The notes under the pieces are model-generated. The model did no database searches and was not told the origin of the DNA. It worked only from the letters and a program-made list of their open reading frames with translations. From NCBI GenBank assembly GCA_029252195.1, contig JAQXBV010000009.1, forward strand, positions 1-63,662: 63,662 nucleotides of DNA, in the 5' to 3' direction. The position numbers were made by a program, and so were the translations under genes. Below, one piece after another: positions 18,709 to 26,615 of this stretch (position 1 is the first letter of the stretch; every line of letters starts with the position of its first letter). This stretch comes from Yoonia sp. (GTDB lineage Bacteria > Pseudomonadota > Alphaproteobacteria > Rhodobacterales > Rhodobacteraceae).

Positions 18709-19045
18709 ATGGTTGTGATCAACAACCTAAACGATGCCAAGATGTTAGCGCGTAATCCGTCCCGTGAGGTTGTCGTGACTGGCGGGACCCTGCGCTGCAA
18801 GGATGGCAGGTGGGTGAGTGGTCTTGCGGCCCATGCGATTGCCCGGTTCAAGGTCGATATCGCGGTTATTGGGGCTTCGGCGATTGATCCAAATGGCGAC
18901 CTACTGGACTATGATCCGCAAAAGGTGCGGATCTGTTCGGTATCAGAGGTTGATCATTTTGTGACCAATGGTGCCCCTTCTTGTGACCAATGGTGCCCCT
19001 TCCGAGAGGATCGCGACGCCCCGTGCCGATGGGCACACGCAGCTA
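18709..19045 (+). pseudogene. glpR: Remnant of a DeoR/GlpR-type repressor gene
   Basis: The frame beginning VVINNLNDAKMLARNP and continuing with EVVVTGGTLRCKDG, KVDIAVIGASAIDPNGDLLDYD and VDHFVTNGAPS is the effector-binding half of a GlpR/DeoR regulator. The N-terminal helix-turn-helix is absent. Comparison with the family pattern shows an internal loss of roughly 25-30 codons after LLDYD, where the phosphosugar-site strand and ADHSKF-like segment should be. Near the 3' end a 22-bp tandem duplication (18959-19002) shifts the frame. The position beside glpK agrees with an ancestral glycerol repressor. The 3' end overlaps rlmE on the other strand. Confidence 0.8.
18959..19002 (+). repeat. Perfect 22-bp tandem duplication
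   Basis: Two identical head-to-tail 22-bp units (18959-18980 and 18981-19002), each containing GACCAATGGTGCCCC. Since 22 is not a multiple of three, the duplication changes the reading frame of the glpR remnant. Confidence 0.95.
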
Positions 19046-19774
19046 CTCCTCGTCCGAGGTTTTGCCCTTAAACCCAATTGCCACAACGAATTTTTCCGAG
19101 CTGTCAGAGCGGCTCGAAGGTGGCTTTACATAGGCCACCTTCTTAAACTTCGTCTTGAGCATGAGGTTCAATTCGGCTTCGGCACCGCCCGCCAAAACCT
19201 TGGCCACAAACGTGCCGCCCTCGGCCAGAACGTCGAATGCAAAGTAGGCCGCCGCCTCGCAGAGCGCAATAATGCGCAGGTGGTCGGTCTGTTTATGACC
19301 GCAACTCGCTGCCGCCATATCGGACATGACAACATCCGCCTGCCCGCCGAGCCACGCCATCACCTGCTTGTCGGCATCATCGGCCATGAAATCGAGCTGG
19401 TGCAGTGTCGCCCCTGCAATCGGCTCCATTTCCTGTAAATCGACACCCAAAATCGTGCCGATATCCTTGCCCTTTTTCTCACCCAATGCGTTGATACGCG
19501 GCACGGCCACCTGACACCAACCACCCGGAGCAGCACCGAGGTCAACGACCCGCGCGCCATTGGTCAGGAAGTGGAATTTATCGTCCAGTTCCATGATCTT
19601 ATAGGCGGCGCGACCACGGAATCCTTCGGCCTTGGCACGCACCACATAGGGGTCGTTTAACTGACGCTGCAACCATTTGGTCGAAGACATAGAGCGCCCT
19701 CGCGCCGACTTTACCTTTACGGTCAAATCACGCTGGCCGCGGCCTGATGTGTTCTTCTTTGGTGTTTGTGCCAT
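19043..19774 (-). CDS. rlmE: 23S rRNA (uridine-2'-O) methyltransferase RlmE
   Basis: A 243-residue FtsJ/RrmJ-family enzyme that methylates the 2'-OH of U2552 in the 23S rRNA A-loop. The SAM motif is [15 protein letters not shown]. Catalytic residues of the K-D-K-E set are visible in [35 protein letters not shown] and [13 protein letters not shown] 19774 is preferred over 19789 because GAAAG precedes it. It lies 33 bp downstream of ppx on the same strand, forming a ppx-rlmE pair. Confidence 0.93.
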   Translation of the reverse strand: MAQTPKKNTSGRGQRDLTVKVKSARGRSMSSTKWLQRQLNDPYVVRAKAEGFRGRAAYKIMELDDKFHFLTNGARVVDLGAAPGGWCQVAVPRINALGEKKGKDIGTILGVDLQEMEPIAGATLHQLDFMADDADKQVMAWLGGQADVVMSDMAAASCGHKQTDHLRIIALCEAAAYFAFDVLAEGGTFVAKVLAGGAEAELNLMLKTKFKKVAYVKPPSSRSDSSEKFVVAIGFKGKTSDEE

Positions 19775-19807
19775 ATCGTTCGCTTTCATTGTCGAACATA
19801 CCCCCTA

Positions 19808-20920
19808 TCAGTAAGGCGTGTCTTCGAGAACCCCATGTGCTGACATCTGTGCATAAAGTAGCCCTTCGCGCAGCCCACGGTCCGCAACCGAGAGCCTGTC
19901 GGTCGGCCAAAGCCGCATCAAGGTCTGCAAAATCGCCGCACCTGACATGATCAGCGCCTGCCTGTCCTTGCCGATCCTCGGGTCGGCGCGCCGCCCTGCG
20001 GGACCAAGTGTCAGATAGTTTTGGATCACCGCGTCGATCTGATCAGTGGTCATGCGCAAACCGTCCACTTTGGTGCGGTCATAGCGTTTCAGGCCCAAAT
20101 GGCTTGCAGCAACAGTTGTAACCGTCCCGCTTGTGCCCACAATCTGAAAGCCCTCACGGGTCTGGGCAGCGGCATAGGGCGAGAAATCCTCAAGGCTTTC
20201 CTCAAAGAACCATGACATCAGCGCAAACCGCGCGGCGTCATCCTCGACATCCGCAAATTGGTCGCGCAGCGTCGCCACCCCAAGCGGCACCGATATCCAA
20301 TCGACGACACACGCCGCAGCAAAGGGCCCCGGATCCGATTTAAAACCATTGTGCAGACGCATAATCGCCCGTGGCCGCTCGCGCTCTGGCACATTTGTAA
20401 GGTCGATCCAGACAAGCTCGGTCGAGCCGCCGCCAATATCGACAACCAAAAGCTGCTCGGTCTTGGTGCTGACCAGCGGCGCGCAAGAGATCACAGCCAA
20501 GCGCGCCTCTTCCTCAGGCCGGATAATCTCAAGCTCAAGCCCCGTTTCACGGCGGACCTGCGCCACAAAGTTTTCGCCGTTGCGCGCACGACGACAAGCC
20601 TCTGTCGCAACCAAACGCATATTGGTCACACCGTGCCGATCGAGTTTCTGGCGGCAAATCCGCATGGCATTGACGGTCCTGTTCATTGACGCACGCGACA
20701 ATTTCCCAGAACTTTCGAGCCCTTGGCCCAGTTGGACAGACTTCGAGAAGCTATCCAACACATGAAACTGACTGCCCTTAGGTTGGGCAATCAGCATTCG
20801 ACAACTATTCGTACCCAAATCCAAAGCCGCATAAAGGGCTGTGGAATCAGGCGGATTTGGCGCGGGGGTTTCGACCGCTATCGGGAACGCGCCCGCACCG
20901 CTTGGACGCTTGGGCGTCAT
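19808..20920 (-). CDS. ppx: Ppx/GppA phosphatase family protein
   Basis: A 370-residue ASKHA phosphatase. The phosphate-1 motif is ALDLGTNSCRMLIAQ, VVDIGGGSTELVWIDL is the phosphate-2 segment and GTSGTVTTVAA the adenosine-like motif. It hydrolyses exopolyphosphate and/or pppGpp. The start at 20920 follows GGAGGG at 7 nt; an ATG at 20935 would place that site inside the gene. It is the first gene of the ppx-rlmE unit. Confidence 0.9.
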   Translation of the reverse strand: MTPKRPSGAGAFPIAVETPAPNPPDSTALYAALDLGTNSCRMLIAQPKGSQFHVLDSFSKSVQLGQGLESSGKLSRASMNRTVNAMRICRQKLDRHGVTNMRLVATEACRRARNGENFVAQVRRETGLELEIIRPEEEARLAVISCAPLVSTKTEQLLVVDIGGGSTELVWIDLTNVPERERPRAIMRLHNGFKSDPGPFAAACVVDWISVPLGVATLRDQFADVEDDAARFALMSWFFEESLEDFSPYAAAQTREGFQIVGTSGTVTTVAASHLGLKRYDRTKVDGLRMTTDQIDAVIQNYLTLGPAGRRADPRIGKDRQALIMSGAAILQTLMRLWPTDRLSVADRGLREGLLYAQMSAHGVLEDTPY

Positions 20921-21089
20921 CTGCACGCCCTCCATTAAAGTTAAGCTTAAGGTAGGGTGCAATGTGCCCACAAGCAAGCGGTGTCGTGTGTCCAAATTGA
21001 ATGAGGTGCATCACAATGTTGAAAACTTCGACCCTCGCCAATCCGATCTAATGCCGTCAAAGTCGCCCCCGTCGCTTGACGCTTCTACC

Positions 21090-21159
21090 ATGTCGAAAAC
21101 CGACATCGGTTGACGGATTTCCATGCGTAAAAGAGGTTGAGAGTTAAGGCCGCAAGGCC
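21090..21159 (+). promoter_or_regulatory. Two small hairpins in the leader of the MTHFR operon
   Basis: ATGTCG-AAAAC-CGACAT (21090-21106) and GGCC-GCAA-GGCC (21148-21159, GNRA tetraloop) precede the GAGGAGG ribosome-binding site of the first gene. They do not match a riboswitch class I know. A leader-based control is possible but unproven. Confidence 0.35.
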
Positions 21160-21175
21160 ATAGAGGAGGAATCAG

Positions 21176-21472
21176 ATGGCTGACGTCACGATCGTTTACT
21201 GGCGCGATATGCCCGCACAAGTTATTGTCGGTAAAGGGCGTCGTGGCACCAAGCTGCCTTTGCCAGAACGGTTCGAGCAGGCCATCGACCGCGCCGCGAT
21301 GAAATCGGGCGCTGCCGAGAGCGACGCCTATCTTGAAGGCTTTCGCAAGGCGGACCCTTACCCGGTCGAAGGCGAGGATGCGCAGGTTGCTGCAGCTGAG
21401 GTGGCCCGCATCGAAGCCGAATACGACCAAGAGCGCATCAAAACCCTGATTGCAAATGACGGCTGGGCCTAA
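21176..21472 (+). CDS. Small 'virulence factor' family protein linked to MTHFR
   Basis: A 98-residue protein beginning MADVTIVYWRDMPAQVIVGKGRRGTKLPLPERF, which fits the uncharacterised Pfam family named Virulence_fact. The label is historical and no virulence role is implied. The short N-terminal region looks beta-stranded and the C-terminal half is acidic and helical. It has a strong GAGGAGG site and is the first gene of a three-gene operon, 23 bp before the MTHFR gene. An accessory role in folate/corrinoid methyl transfer is inferred from this linkage. Confidence 0.75.
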   Translation: MADVTIVYWRDMPAQVIVGKGRRGTKLPLPERFEQAIDRAAMKSGAAESDAYLEGFRKADPYPVEGEDAQVAAAEVARIEAEYDQERIKTLIANDGWA

Positions 21473-21495
21473 GCCCCAAATCCGAGGAGAACGAT

Positions 21496-22425
21496 ATGTC
21501 CCTGCTGCCCTTTATGAAGAAGAAAGAAGTTGCCCCTGCGGGCGTTGATCCAAAGGTTGAGGCGTTCCTCAAGGATTATTCCATCGAGGTTATGCCGCGC
21601 ACCGCCGAAAAAGTGGAAAGCTTCAAAGAACTGCTCCCCGCGGGCACTCGCGTCTATATCGCGCATATCGAGGGCACGCCGATCGAAGATATGGTTGCCA
21701 CAGCCAAACGCGTCGCAGACGAGGGCTATAAGGTCATGCCGCACTTCCCCGCGCGCATCATCAAAGACGAGACGATGCTGGCCGATTGGATCGCCCGCTA
21801 TCAAGGCGAGGCTGGCGTCGATCAGGCGCTTTTGCTAGCTGGCGGCGTCGCAGCCCCGCACGGCAAGTTCGAAAGTTCCATGCAGATGTTGGAAAGCGGT
21901 CTGTTTGGCAAAGCGGGCTTCAAGCGTCTGCACGTCGCAGGCCATCCCGAGGGCAACAAAGACATCGACCCTGACGGATCCGACAAAAACGTGATGGACG
22001 CCCTACGCTGGAAGGGGAAATTCGCCGAGAGTTCCGACGCACAGATGGCATTAGCCACACAATTTGCCTTCGAGGCAGGTCCGATTATCAAATGGGCAGA
22101 CAGCCTCAAGGCCGCCGGGATCGATATCCCGATCCATATCGGGATCGCAGGTCCTGCAAAGCTGCAAACCCTGATCAAATTCGCGATTGCCTGTGGCGTT
22201 GGCCCGTCCCTGAAGGTGCTGCAAAAGCGGGCGATGGATGTCACCAAGCTGTTGTTGCCCTACGAGCCGAACCAGATCATTTCAGAGCTCGCTGCTCATA
22301 AGGCCGCGAACCCCGACTTCAATATCACCCATGTGCATTTCTTCCCGCTCGGCGGGATCAAAACCAATGCGACTTGGGCGATTTCCCACGGCGGCGCGTC
22401 TGCCGTTCCTGCACTTCAACCTTGA
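21496..22425 (+). CDS. Methylenetetrahydrofolate reductase (MetF-like)
   Basis: A 309-residue TIM-barrel protein of the methylene-THF reductase family. It has RVYIAHIEGTPIEDMVATAKRV near the N terminus, LLLAGGVAAPHGKFESSMQML in the FAD-binding middle region, a GHPEGNK segment and, near the C terminus, THVHFFPLGG. The family reduces 5,10-methylene-THF to 5-methyl-THF. It is separated by 12 bp from the methyl-THF:corrinoid methyltransferase that would use its product, as in acetogen and split-methionine-synthase operons. It is not closely similar to E. coli MetF, so the electron donor is uncertain. Confidence 0.88.
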   Translation: MSLLPFMKKKEVAPAGVDPKVEAFLKDYSIEVMPRTAEKVESFKELLPAGTRVYIAHIEGTPIEDMVATAKRVADEGYKVMPHFPARIIKDETMLADWIARYQGEAGVDQALLLAGGVAAPHGKFESSMQMLESGLFGKAGFKRLHVAGHPEGNKDIDPDGSDKNVMDALRWKGKFAESSDAQMALATQFAFEAGPIIKWADSLKAAGIDIPIHIGIAGPAKLQTLIKFAIACGVGPSLKVLQKRAMDVTKLLLPYEPNQIISELAAHKAANPDFNITHVHFFPLGGIKTNATWAISHGGASAVPALQP

Positions 22426-22437
22426 GGACCACGCGCC

Positions 22438-23505
22438 ATGACACGCACAATCGTCGAATCCAAAACCCGCACCACAATTATCGGGTTTGACCAACCTTTT
22501 GCCGTCATCGGTGAGCGGATCAACCCAACAGGTCGTAAGATCCTGAACGAAGAGCTTGAGCGCGGCGATTTTTCCCGCGTCGAGGCCGACGCCCGCGCCC
22601 AAGTGGCCGCAGGTGCCAATATCCTCGACATCAACTCTGGCGCAGTGTTCTCCAACAAAATGGCCGAAGATCCGCGCTATGCCGACAACAACTTTGTCGA
22701 ACCAACGCTGATGACCGAACTGATCAAACATGTGCAGGCCGTCACCGACTGCCCGCTGTGCATCGACAGCTCCGTACCTGGCGCGCTTGAGAACGGTCTT
22801 GCGGCTGCCGAAGGGCGCCCGCTGCTCAATTCCGTCACTGGCGAAGAAGAGCGGATGGAACTGGTCTTGCCATTGGTGAAGAAGTACAATGTGCCTGTTG
22901 TCGCGATTTCGAACGACGACACCGGTATTTCAGAAGATCCCGACGTTCGATTTGCTGTCGCCAAGAAGATTGTCGAACGGGCTGCAGATTTCGGCATCCC
23001 GGCGCATGATATCGTGGTTGACCCCTTGGTCATGCCAATCGGTGCGATGGGCACGGCGGGCTTGCAAGTGTTTGCCCTTGTACGTCGCTTGCGTGAAGAG
23101 CTCGGCGTGAACACAACTTGCGGCGCTTCCAACATCTCCTTCGGCTTGCCAAACCGTCACGGCATCAACAATGCGTTCTTGCCGATGGCGATGGCAGCAG
23201 GCATGACTTCCGCGATTATGAACCCTGTTGCCTTGCCAATCGGTCCGCTGAAGATCGCGGAAAAGAAGCTTCAGGTGCAGGAAGCGGGCATCATTTTGCC
23301 AGACGACATTGATGACGAAACATTTGTGACAATTTTCGGCTTGGGGTCCACTTTGCCACGCGCTGGCAAGGAAATGGAGGCCATCCGCGCCGCAAACTTC
23401 CTGACCAACAATGACGCGGGCGGCGGTGAGTGGATCAGCTTCAACCGTCCGGTCGTTAAAGAAGGCGAAGGCCGCGCGCGGACAGGTCGTCGCACACGTC
23501 GTTAA
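22438..23505 (+). CDS. Methyltetrahydrofolate:corrinoid methyltransferase
   Basis: A 355-residue pterin-binding TIM barrel related to the MetH folate domain, AcsE and MtgA. It has FAVIGERINPTGRK at the start, ANILDINSGAV, CIDSSVPGALENGL, LLNSVTGEEERM, VVAISNDDTGI and CGASNISFGLPNRHGINNAFL. These cover the usual pterin pocket, with Asn, Asp and Asn as proton relay and N5 contacts. It moves the methyl group between 5-methyl-THF and a corrinoid protein; the likely carrier is the protein encoded at 1582. A basic RRTRR tail ends the protein. It is the last gene of the operon. Confidence 0.93.
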   Translation: MTRTIVESKTRTTIIGFDQPFAVIGERINPTGRKILNEELERGDFSRVEADARAQVAAGANILDINSGAVFSNKMAEDPRYADNNFVEPTLMTELIKHVQAVTDCPLCIDSSVPGALENGLAAAEGRPLLNSVTGEEERMELVLPLVKKYNVPVVAISNDDTGISEDPDVRFAVAKKIVERAADFGIPAHDIVVDPLVMPIGAMGTAGLQVFALVRRLREELGVNTTCGASNISFGLPNRHGINNAFLPMAMAAGMTSAIMNPVALPIGPLKIAEKKLQVQEAGIILPDDIDDETFVTIFGLGSTLPRAGKEMEAIRAANFLTNNDAGGGEWISFNRPVVKEGEGRARTGRRTRR

Positions 23506-23516
23506 CTTCGGTTTAA
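23502..23516. promoter_or_regulatory. Candidate CtrA site before the 76-aa gene
   Basis: TTAACTTCGGTTTAA matches TTAA-N7-TTAA exactly. Its first TTAA includes the stop codon of the methyltransferase gene, and the site ends 24 bp before the next gene. Confidence 0.5.
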
Positions 23517-23539
23517 CATAGCCATATTAGCGTCGGGGC

Positions 23540-23770
23540 ATGTATATGTCCCGACTGCAAAATACGACGCAAGGTTGGCTTGATCTGATTTTCTCCGCAA
23601 AATCAGCACAAAATGGCGGCGTGGTTCGCCGCAATATCACTTGGATTGAAAAAGAAGTTGGACGGGCTGCTTTTGAGCAGGCCGTCCGCGAGCGTGGTTT
23701 TCATCTGATAGAGTCAGGACACCAACTTATCGTGATTTGCCATGCTGGCGACATAAAACTCCATTTCTAA
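23540..23770 (+). CDS. Conserved small protein, unknown function
   Basis: A 76-residue protein (or 74 if the second ATG, 23546, is used) with the pattern MSRLQNTTQGWLDLIFSAKS and a C-terminal HLIESGHQLIVICH segment. Similar small proteins occur in Rhodobacteraceae, where database names such as phosphoribosylanthranilate isomerase are not credible for a protein this short. Function is unknown. It has its own likely promoter with a CtrA-type site and ends at a 21-bp palindrome. Confidence 0.7.
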   Translation: MYMSRLQNTTQGWLDLIFSAKSAQNGGVVRRNITWIEKEVGRAAFEQAVRERGFHLIESGHQLIVICHAGDIKLHF

Positions 23771-23771
23771 A

Positions 23772-23792
23772 CCAATTTTCGTCGAAAATTGG
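23772..23792. repeat. 21-bp perfect palindrome, copy 2
   Basis: 10-bp arms identical to the copy at 14963-14983, with central T instead of A (the same sequence read on the other strand). It lies 1 bp after the stop of the 76-aa gene and 31 bp from the convergent aglK end, so it may terminate both. Confidence 0.8.
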
Positions 23793-23823
23793 AGAGTCTG
23801 ATCTTGCGACGAAAAATCGCTGC

Positions 23824-24915
23824 CTAACGATAATACAGTGACTTCCCATTGTGGAATATCTGAACCTTCGACGGATCCGCCGACATCCGAACAATTGTAC
23901 CGCGTAGGTCCTGATGAATACCAGGTAGCTTCCCGATCACAGACTCGTTGTCACCAACCTTATCGAAGTAGAGAAGCGTGACTTCACCCAATGCCTCTGT
24001 GATTTTGACCTTCCCTTCAAAGATATAATCAGCCGCTTTTGTCGACACCAAATCCTCGGGCCGGACACCAATATTCACTTTCAATCCCTTGTCAGCGGCT
24101 TGCGTGGGGACGGCAGAAACCGCCGTTCCGCCGCCATCAAGTTTGACCGTTGTTTCCTGACCGGTACCCACGATTTCGCCAGACAGAATATTCATCGCGG
24201 GAGAACCGATAAACTGGGCGACAAACTCATTCTCGGGGCGCTCATAAAGCTGCAATGGAGAGCCAACTTGTGCAATCCCTTTATTGGCCAAAACTACTAT
24301 GCGGGTCGCCAAAGTCATCGCCTCAACCTGATCATGGGTCACATAGATCATCGTGCTCTCTGGCATCGACTCTTTGAGTTGTGCAATTTCAATCCGGGTC
24401 GCCACGCGCAAGGCCGCATCAAGGTTGGAGAGCGGCTCATCGAAAAGATAAACCTTGGGATCACGCACAATCGAGCGGCCAATCGCAACACGCTGACGCT
24501 GACCACCGGAAAGGGCTTTTGGTAACCGATCAAGGTACTCATCAAGCTGCAAAATTTTCGCGGCACGGTTCACCGCCTCTTCGATTTCAGTGGGCGATTT
24601 CTTGGCCAATTTGAGCGCGAACGACATATTATCACGAACGGTCATATGTGGGTAAAGGGCATAGGATTGAAACACCATCGCAATGCCGCGCTGTGCGGGC
24701 GGCACGTCATTGACGACCTGCCCGTCGATCTGCAACTCGCCGCCAGTGATTTTTTCAAGACCCGCAATCATGCGCAACAACGTCGATTTGCCGCAACCTG
24801 ACGGGCCAACGAAAACAATCAGCTCGCCCTTTTTGATATCGAGGTTGATATTCTGCAGAACGTTGACAGTGCCACCGTAAGTCTTTGCGACGTTTGTCAG
24901 TTTTAGATCAGCCAT
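23824..24915 (-). CDS. aglK: Alpha-glucoside ABC transporter ATPase
   Basis: A 363-residue MalK/UgpC-type ATPase. Walker A is GPSGCGKSTLL, the signature LSGGQRQRVAIGRS, Walker B VYLFDEPLSNLD and the switch His is in VTHDQ. A C-terminal TOBE regulatory domain starts around residue 235. It energises uptake by AglE/AglF/AglG at the inner membrane. The start at 24915 (MADLKLTN) has GGGAG upstream; the open frame continues 24 codons upstream. It is the last gene of aglEFGAK. Confidence 0.93.
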   Translation of the reverse strand: MADLKLTNVAKTYGGTVNVLQNINLDIKKGELIVFVGPSGCGKSTLLRMIAGLEKITGGELQIDGQVVNDVPPAQRGIAMVFQSYALYPHMTVRDNMSFALKLAKKSPTEIEEAVNRAAKILQLDEYLDRLPKALSGGQRQRVAIGRSIVRDPKVYLFDEPLSNLDAALRVATRIEIAQLKESMPESTMIYVTHDQVEAMTLATRIVVLANKGIAQVGSPLQLYERPENEFVAQFIGSPAMNILSGEIVGTGQETTVKLDGGGTAVSAVPTQAADKGLKVNIGVRPEDLVSTKAADYIFEGKVKITEALGEVTLLYFDKVGDNESVIGKLPGIHQDLRGTIVRMSADPSKVQIFHNGKSLYYR

Positions 24916-24934
24916 CTTCCCACTCCCTATATTT

Positions 24935-24944
24935 TTTGCGCAAA
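24935..24944. promoter_or_regulatory. TTTGCGCAAA palindrome between aglA and aglK
   Basis: A 10-bp perfect palindrome in the 31-bp gap between the aglA stop and the aglK start. It is identical to sites upstream of aglE and glpK. Confidence 0.4.
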
Positions 24945-24946
24945 CG

Positions 24947-26602
24947 CTATGCGTTGCGTGTCGCAATGCAGACCTGCCATGGGGCAAGGCTCACTTGACC
25001 ATCTGTCACATCCTGCGCCCCGCCCAAATCGGCTGCAATCGGCGTCCAATTACCCTCGGGCACATCGACCACGGCTGGCGTGTCACCGACGTTAAAGACG
25101 CAAAGCAGCTCGTCATCATCTGCCTGACGGGTAAAATAAACGACATTCCCAACACTTTTGAGCGGGCTATGCCCACCTTTTGTCAAAGCACCATGGGCGT
25201 GACGTAGCGCAATCGCGCGGCGATAGTGATGGATGATCGCGGTCGGGTCCTCTTCGGCCACAGCAACAGAGCGGCCCAAATGTGCTGCAGATACAGGCAA
25301 CCAAGGCTTGCCCGCAGAGAAACCGCCATTGGCGTTATCATTTTGCCAGACCATCGGCGTACGACAGCCGTCACGGCCTTTGAACTCGGGCCAAAACTCT
25401 ATCCCATAAGGATCTTGCAGGTCCTCAAAAGCGACTTCGCCCTCTGGTAGACCGAGTTCCTCACCTTGATAAATGCATACAGAGCCGCGCAAGCACATGA
25501 TCAGTGTCGTAAACATCCGCTGCGCTTCATCGCTCAGATGCCAGCGGGTTGTGTGCCGCACGACGTCGTGATTGGAAAACGCCCAACATGCCCAGCCGTC
25601 AGCCGCGACCTCATCGACGCGCGCCATGACTTCGGCAATGCGCGCAGGCGTTGGCTGCTCTGGCGACAAGAACTCGAAGGCATAGCACATCTGCATCAGA
25701 TCATCGCCGGCAGTATATTCGCCCATAATCTCAAGGCCCCGCTGGGCATCGCCCACCTCGCCCACTGCCGCCGCACCGTAAGGCTCCATGACCGCACGAA
25801 GTTTGCGCAAGAAATCGAGGTTCTCGGGACGGTTCTTGGAATAGATATGCTCTTGGTGGTTGTAAGGGTTCACCGCTGGCGCGGTGTCAGCGTTGCGGCG
25901 CTCTTTGGGCAGGGCTGGGTTATTGCGCAGCTCTTTGTCATGCGTGTAAAAGTTGATTGTATCCAGACGGAACCCGTCAACACCGCGCTCAAGCCAAAAG
26001 TTTGCGACCTCTAAAAGAGCGTCTTGCACGGCAGGGCAATGGAAGTTCAAGTCAGGTTGGGACGTCAGGAAGTTGTGCAAATAATACTGCTCGCGGCGCG
26101 TATCCCACTGCCATGCAGAACCGCCAAAGATCGACAGCCAGTTATTGGGCGGCGTGCCATCCGGCTTTGGATCCGACCAGACGTACCAATCAGACTTCGG
26201 ATTTGTTTTGCTGGCGCGGCTTTCCACAAACCACGGGTGCGCATCAGAGGTATGCGACAATACCAGATCAATCAAAATCCTGATCCCGAGTGCGTGGGCC
26301 GTTTCGATCAGTTTGTCGAAATCGGACAGACTGCCGAACATCGGGTCAACGTCGCAATAGTTGCTGACGTCATAGCCGAAATCCTTCATCGGTGAGGTAA
26401 AGAACGGCGAAATCCAGATCGCATCGACCCCAAGGGTGGCGATATAAGGTAACCGCTGCACGATACCCGCAAGATCGCCGATCCCGTCGCCGTTGCTATC
26501 TTGATAGCTGCGCGGATAAATTTGATAGATGACGGCACCGCGCCACCAATCTTTGTCCAACGCATTCTTCTGGACGGGTAAGTTTACCAAGGCGGAAGTC
26601 AT
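24947..26602 (-). CDS. aglA: Alpha-glucosidase (GH13)
   Basis: A 551-residue GH13 oligo-1,6-glucosidase/alpha-glucosidase-type enzyme. The catalytic nucleophile Asp is in GFRLDTINF, the acid/base Glu in AAVGEVGD and the transition-state Asp in FSNHDVVR; IYPRSYQDSNGDGIGDL is the calcium-binding region. It has no signal peptide, so it is cytoplasmic and cleaves imported alpha-glucosides (sucrose, trehalose, maltose type). Start 26602 is preferred because GAAAG lies 8 nt upstream; ATG 26608 is an alternative. It is embedded between transporter genes. Confidence 0.94.
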   Translation of the reverse strand: MTSALVNLPVQKNALDKDWWRGAVIYQIYPRSYQDSNGDGIGDLAGIVQRLPYIATLGVDAIWISPFFTSPMKDFGYDVSNYCDVDPMFGSLSDFDKLIETAHALGIRILIDLVLSHTSDAHPWFVESRASKTNPKSDWYVWSDPKPDGTPPNNWLSIFGGSAWQWDTRREQYYLHNFLTSQPDLNFHCPAVQDALLEVANFWLERGVDGFRLDTINFYTHDKELRNNPALPKERRNADTAPAVNPYNHQEHIYSKNRPENLDFLRKLRAVMEPYGAAAVGEVGDAQRGLEIMGEYTAGDDLMQMCYAFEFLSPEQPTPARIAEVMARVDEVAADGWACWAFSNHDVVRHTTRWHLSDEAQRMFTTLIMCLRGSVCIYQGEELGLPEGEVAFEDLQDPYGIEFWPEFKGRDGCRTPMVWQNDNANGGFSAGKPWLPVSAAHLGRSVAVAEEDPTAIIHHYRRAIALRHAHGALTKGGHSPLKSVGNVVYFTRQADDDELLCVFNVGDTPAVVDVPEGNWTPIAADLGGAQDVTDGQVSLAPWQVCIATRNA

Positions 26603-26615
26603 AGTCATGTCTTTC

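Noticed and set aside
18489..18851. Minus-strand frame between glpK and rlmE
   Set aside because: It overlaps the glpR remnant antisense and shows no family similarity or ribosome-binding site.
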